Assembly: GCA_017470525.1 (NCBI GenBank)
Contig: JAFUYM010000002.1
Coordinates: 1 to 44,052, forward strand
Length of the DNA stretch: 44,052 nt
DNA from: Bacteroidaceae bacterium
GTDB lineage: Bacteria > Bacteroidota > Bacteroidia > Bacteroidales > Bacteroidaceae
Direction of reading: 5' to 3'
Below are positions 41,004 through 44,052 of this stretch, piece after piece (position 1 is the stretch's first letter; each line of letters starts with the position of its first letter). The translations under genes and the position numbers were made by a program. The notes beneath the pieces were generated by a model, which saw only the letters and a program-made list of their open reading frames with translations, ran no database searches and was not told where the DNA came from.

Positions 41004-42557
41004 ATGGCACAGCAAGAAGACATTTTCAAGAAAGTGGTGAGCCACTGCAAGGAGTACGGGTTCGTGTTCCCCTCTTCGGAGATTTACGACGGACTGGGCG
41101 CCGTGTATGACTATGGTCAGAACGGTGTGGAGTTGAAGAACAACATCAAGCAGTACTGGTGGCAGTACATGGTGCTGCTGCATGAGAACATCGTGGGCAT
41201 CGACTCCGCGATTTTCATGCACCCGACCATCTGGAAGGCATCGGGTCATGTGGATGCGTTCAACGACCCACTCATCGACAACCGCGACTCGAAGAAGCGT
41301 TACCGTGCTGACGTGCTCATCGAAGACCAGATTGCCAAGTATGACGAGAAGATTGAGAAGGAAGTGGCGAAGGCAAGGAAGCGTTTTGGCGAGGCGTTTG
41401 ACGAAGCACAGTACCGTGCCACTTCTGCCCGTGTGCTCGAAGAACAGGCAAAGCGTGACGCCCTGCACCAGCGTTATCAGGAGGTGATGAATGCCGAGGG
41501 TGGCATCGACCTCGAAGGACTGAAGCAGATTATCCTCGACGAAGGGATTGTCTGCCCCATCAGCGGAACACGCAACTGGACAGACGTGCGCCAGTTCAAC
41601 CTCATGTTCAAGACCGAGATGGGTGCCGCCGCTGAAGGTGCATCGACCATCTACCTGCGTCCAGAGACCGCTCAGGGCATCTTCGTGAACTACCTGAACG
41701 TGCAGAAGACAGGCCGCATGAAGATTCCTTTCGGCATCGCACAGATTGGCAAGGCATTCCGCAACGAGATTGTGGCTCGTCAGTTCATCTTCCGCATGCG
41801 TGAGTTTGAGCAGATGGAGATGCAGTTCTTCGTGAAGCCCGGCACCGAACTCCAGTGGTTTGAGGAGTGGAAGAAGCGTCGCATGGCTTGGCATCAGGCA
41901 CTGGGCTTCGGCGAGGAGAACTACCGTTTCCACGACCACGACAAGTTGGCTCACTATGCCAACGCTGCCACCGACGTGGAGTTCAAGATGCCATTCGGAT
42001 TCAAGGAGGTGGAGGGCATCCACAGCCGCACCAACTTCGACCTCTCTCAGCATGCCAAGTACAGCGGCAAGAAGATTGAATACTTCGACCCAGAGGACAA
42101 CACTTCTTACACGCCATACGTCATCGAGACCTCGATTGGTGTGGACCGCATGTTCCTCTCTGTCATGTGTCACAGTTACTGCGAGGAGCAGTTGGAAGGT
42201 GGCGACACCCGCGTGGTGCTCCGTCTGCCAGCAGCCTTGGCTCCTGTCAAACTCGCCGTGTTCCCGCTCACGAAGAAGGACGGTCTGCCCGAGAAGGCTC
42301 GTGAAATCATCGACAGCCTCAAGTTCCACTTCAACTGCAAGTATGAGGAAAAAGACCAGATTGGCAAGCGCTACCGCCGTCAGGACGCCATCGGCACCCC
42401 ATTCTGCGTGACCGTTGACAACCAGACCCTGGAGGACAACACCGTCACCCTGCGTTACCGCGACACGATGAAGCAGGAGCGTGTGAACATCAGCGAACTG
42501 CGCGGCATCATCGAAGACCAAGTGACCATCACAAGCCTCCTGAAGAATCTGAAATAA
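41004..42557 (+). CDS. glyS: glycyl-tRNA synthetase (single-chain, alpha2 type)
   Basis: The product is 517 aa, the dimeric alpha2 class also found in eukaryotes rather than the separate alpha/beta subunits. It begins MAQQEDIFKKVVSHCKEYGF with FPSSEIYDGLGAVYDYG (motif 1 region). Motif 2 is near 219-260 (RPETAQGIFVNY, FGIAQIGKAFRNEI, FRMREFEQMEMQFF) and motif 3 near 375-385 (IETSIGVDRMFL). The C-terminal anticodon-binding domain (LAPVKLAVFPLTKKDGLP, RYRRQDAIGTPFCVTVD) follows. It charges tRNA-Gly. All expected motifs are intact. A strong promoter precedes it and a hairpin follows the stop codon. Confidence 0.97.
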   Translation: MAQQEDIFKKVVSHCKEYGFVFPSSEIYDGLGAVYDYGQNGVELKNNIKQYWWQYMVLLHENIVGIDSAIFMHPTIWKASGHVDAFNDPLIDNRDSKKRYRADVLIEDQIAKYDEKIEKEVAKARKRFGEAFDEAQYRATSARVLEEQAKRDALHQRYQEVMNAEGGIDLEGLKQIILDEGIVCPISGTRNWTDVRQFNLMFKTEMGAAAEGASTIYLRPETAQGIFVNYLNVQKTGRMKIPFGIAQIGKAFRNEIVARQFIFRMREFEQMEMQFFVKPGTELQWFEEWKKRRMAWHQALGFGEENYRFHDHDKLAHYANAATDVEFKMPFGFKEVEGIHSRTNFDLSQHAKYSGKKIEYFDPEDNTSYTPYVIETSIGVDRMFLSVMCHSYCEEQLEGGDTRVVLRLPAALAPVKLAVFPLTKKDGLPEKAREIIDSLKFHFNCKYEEKDQIGKRYRRQDAIGTPFCVTVDNQTLEDNTVTLRYRDTMKQERVNISELRGIIEDQVTITSLLKNLK

Positions 42558-42582
42558 CCAGCCCACGCGCTGGGCGGTTTTT
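42558..42582 (+). terminator. rho-independent-type terminator after glyS
   Basis: CCAGC (42558-42562) pairs with GCTGG (42569-42573) around a 6-nt loop, followed by GCGG and TTTTT. It begins at the base after the stop codon. A related hairpin lies after the next gene. Confidence 0.65.
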
Positions 42583-42604
42583 GTCATTCGGCAGAAAAAG
42601 ACAC

Positions 42605-43222
42605 ATGAAAAAAGTTTTTTATATTCTACCTATCCTTGCCACCCTTTTCGTTCTCTCTTCTTGCCAAGAGAACGATGAGGTTGGTGAGTATGATAACTGG
42701 CAATCGAGGAATCAGCACTACGTTGATTCCATCGCTGCCCTTGCCAATGCTGGCACTAACGGATGGAGCAAAATCGTGGCGTTCAATCTGGTGGATTCCG
42801 TTGCGAGCAGAAGTCACAACAACAACTACTACATCTACGTCCAGAAGTTGGAAAATGGTACAGGCACCCGCAATCCTGAGTACAACGATTCCATCCGCGT
42901 ACACTACCTCGGTCGCCTGATCCCTTCAACCACCTACCCCCAGGGCTATGTCTTTGGCAAGACATACAGCACTTACACCTTCAACGAAGCAACAGACGTG
43001 CCCACCGTCATGGGGGTCAATGGCAACGCGACAGGTTTCGCCACCGCTGTCATGCACATGGTGGAAGGTGACAACTGGAGAGTCGTGGTTCCCTACTACC
43101 TCGGCTACGGCACAGAAGACTACACAGCCGCCGCCATCCCAGCCTACTCCACCCTCATCTTCGACGTGAAACTCGCCCGCATCTATAAGTACAAGATAGA
43201 CACGGACACAACGTGGCATTAA
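42605..43222 (+). CDS. FKBP-type peptidyl-prolyl isomerase lipoprotein
   Basis: The product is 205 aa. The lipobox VLSSC puts the lipidated Cys at residue 20. The C-terminal ~110 residues are FKBP-like: SIRVHYLGRLIPSTTYPQGY (about 107-126), FATAVMHMVEGDNWRVVVPY and YGTEDYTAAAIPAYSTLIF with DVKLARI. FKBPs catalyse proline cis-trans isomerization and act as folding helpers; the lipobox places this one at the envelope. The typical active-site aromatics are partly changed. I use the ATG at 42605, which starts the signal peptide, not the upstream frame extension. Confidence 0.87.
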   Translation: MKKVFYILPILATLFVLSSCQENDEVGEYDNWQSRNQHYVDSIAALANAGTNGWSKIVAFNLVDSVASRSHNNNYYIYVQKLENGTGTRNPEYNDSIRVHYLGRLIPSTTYPQGYVFGKTYSTYTFNEATDVPTVMGVNGNATGFATAVMHMVEGDNWRVVVPYYLGYGTEDYTAAAIPAYSTLIFDVKLARIYKYKIDTDTTWH

Positions 43223-43246
43223 CCAGCCGACACGCTGAGCGATTTT
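43223..43246 (+). terminator. weak hairpin terminator after the FKBP gene
   Basis: CAGC (43224-43227) and GCTG (43234-43237) around a 6-nt loop, followed by AGCGATTTT. The sequence resembles the terminator after glyS (AACCAGCC, CGCTG, GCG, TTTT in the same order), so one may be a copy of the other. Confidence 0.5.
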
Positions 43247-43277
43247 CGCTATCCAGACACATCATTGCATAAAAAAC

Positions 43278-43346
43278 GTACCCCTCGGGTACGATGTGGT
43301 GTACCCGAGGGGTATGGCATGTCGTACCCGAGGGGTACGGTTTCTA
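43278..43346. repeat. tandem 23-bp repeat array, 3 units
   Basis: Units 43278-43300, 43301-43323 and 43324-43346. The unit (GTACCCGAGGGGTACGGTTT core) is nearly the same as at 23481-23572, and the first unit again has the rearranged GTACCC-CTC-GGGTAC form. It lies between convergent FKBP and asd genes. Confidence 0.9.
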
Positions 43347-43431
43347 TTTGATGATGCTTCGAACTTGTTATTTCACATTACCGACCTTAATCAAGTATTA
43401 CGTTCCGTGATTCTTGTCACGACTCGGAAGT

Positions 43432-44052
43432 TCAGGAACGAGTTCCGAACTCCCCTCGCTGCTCCAAGAATTCTGCAATCTGAACGGCGTTCAGGGCAGC
43501 GCCTTTCTTGATTTGGTCGCCCGAGAGCCAGAAGGTGAGGCCGTTCTCGTTGGCGAGGTCTTTGCGGACACGACCCACATAGACATCGTCCTTGCCTGCC
43601 GTGAAGAGCGGCATGGGGTATTTCTGGTTCTTGGGGTCGTCGATGAGGGTGACGCCTTCGGCTGCTGCGATGGCTGCCTGTGCATCTTCCACTGAGATGG
43701 GCTTCTCAGTCTCCACCCAAACAGCCTCAGAGTGGGCACGGAGGGAAGAGATGCGCACGCACATGGCAGAGCACTTGGCATCGGTGTGCATGATTTTGCG
43801 GGTCTCATTGAACATCTTCATCTCCTCCTTGGTGTAGCCGTTGTCCTGGAACACGTCAATCTGAGGAATCACGTTGTATGCCAACTGATAGGCAAACTTG
43901 TTCACGGTTGGTTCCTTGCCTTCCACCAGTTCCTTGTACTGCTGCTGCAACTCTGCCATGGCTGCTGCACCTGCACCCGATGCGCTCTGGTAACTGGCTA
44001 CATGGATGCGCTGGATGTGGCTGAGTTTCTCAATGGGCTGGAGCACCACGAC
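43432..44052 (-). CDS. asd: aspartate-semialdehyde dehydrogenase, C-terminal part (cut by window edge)
   Basis: Only the last 206 residues are visible; the 5' end, with the NADP-binding fold and the catalytic Cys, lies beyond the window. Family signatures are [39 protein letters not shown] with [10 protein letters not shown], and [20 protein letters not shown]. The protein ends [20 protein letters not shown]. It makes aspartate semialdehyde for lysine, threonine and methionine synthesis. The end of the gene overlaps an imperfect inverted repeat of GTTC/GGAAC type (about 43429-43456). It is convergent with the FKBP gene. Confidence 0.95.
   Translation of the reverse strand, partial: VVVLQPIEKLSHIQRIHVASYQSASGAGAAAMAELQQQYKELVEGKEPTVNKFAYQLAYNVIPQIDVFQDNGYTKEEMKMFNETRKIMHTDAKCSAMCVRISSLRAHSEAVWVETEKPISVEDAQAAIAAAEGVTLIDDPKNQKYPMPLFTAGKDDVYVGRVRKDLANENGLTFWLSGDQIKKGAALNAVQIAEFLEQRGEFGTRS

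Noticed and set aside
40923-42587. 554-codon open frame on the minus strand
   Set aside because: It is antisense to glyS, a clear conserved gene with its own promoter; the frame has low-information His/Leu/Val-rich sequence.
43432-44052. Truncated asd as a pseudogene
   Set aside because: The frame is open to the last base of the window and all visible motifs are intact; the missing part is due to the window edge.

Overview
The window looks like a chromosome segment of a Bacteroidales bacterium, most likely Prevotella or a close relative. It carries SusC/SusD (RagA/RagB) pairs, C10 (streptopain/interpain-type) proteases with T9SS-like C-terminal tails, GLPGLI-family proteins, a Bacteroidetes-type ECF sigma factor, and promoters of the Bacteroidetes form (TTTG, about 20 bp, TAnnTTTG). 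Lipoproteins are abundant and Shine-Dalgarno sites are not evident. The genus is inferred; the partial 16S gene would settle it.

Layout. (1) 1-900: 5' part of a 16S rRNA gene on the minus strand with leader, boxA and promoter. (2) 905-16670: two mirror-image four-gene operons diverging from a 673-bp centre. Each is SusC - SusD - small lipoprotein - C10 cysteine protease. The two susC genes begin with a perfect 79-bp inverted repeat covering start codon and signal peptide. I infer an oligopeptide scavenging module comparable to RagAB. A stand-alone AraC DNA-binding domain and an M49 dipeptidyl peptidase follow. (3) 19107-19687: a one-gene cassette, a GxxExxY (PD-(D/E)XK-like) gene bounded by 68-bp inverted repeats, between the M49 gene and a DNA alkylation repair gene. 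(4) 20305-23457: Fur-family regulator, purA and a TPR-membrane-HTH regulator. (5) 23773-27258: three secreted proteins, one a DUF4419 domain joined to a TonB-plug-like tail. (6) 27350-28474: an ArgE-like deacetylase interrupted in frame by a palindromic repeat. (7) 28542-40841: five GLPGLI proteins, two plug-barrel outer-membrane proteins, a secreted TonB C-terminal domain, and an ECF sigma factor overlapping an unusual membrane protein. A shared 34-bp motif lies before the first GLPGLI gene and before the sigma gene, suggesting one autoregulated regulon. (8) 40932-44052: glycyl-tRNA synthetase, an FKBP-type lipoprotein, and the 3' part of asd (minus strand, cut by the window edge).

The most unusual pattern is not a gene. 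Five intergenic loci (2657-2725, 8668-8805, 23481-23572, 38035-38103, 43278-43346) carry tandem arrays with an exact 23-bp period. The unit sequence differs between most loci, and many units contain a short palindrome. Other structures of interest are the GxxExxY inverted-repeat cassette, the mirrored susC starts, the palindromic insertion in the ArgE-like gene, and two copies of a roughly 98-bp palindrome at gene ends.
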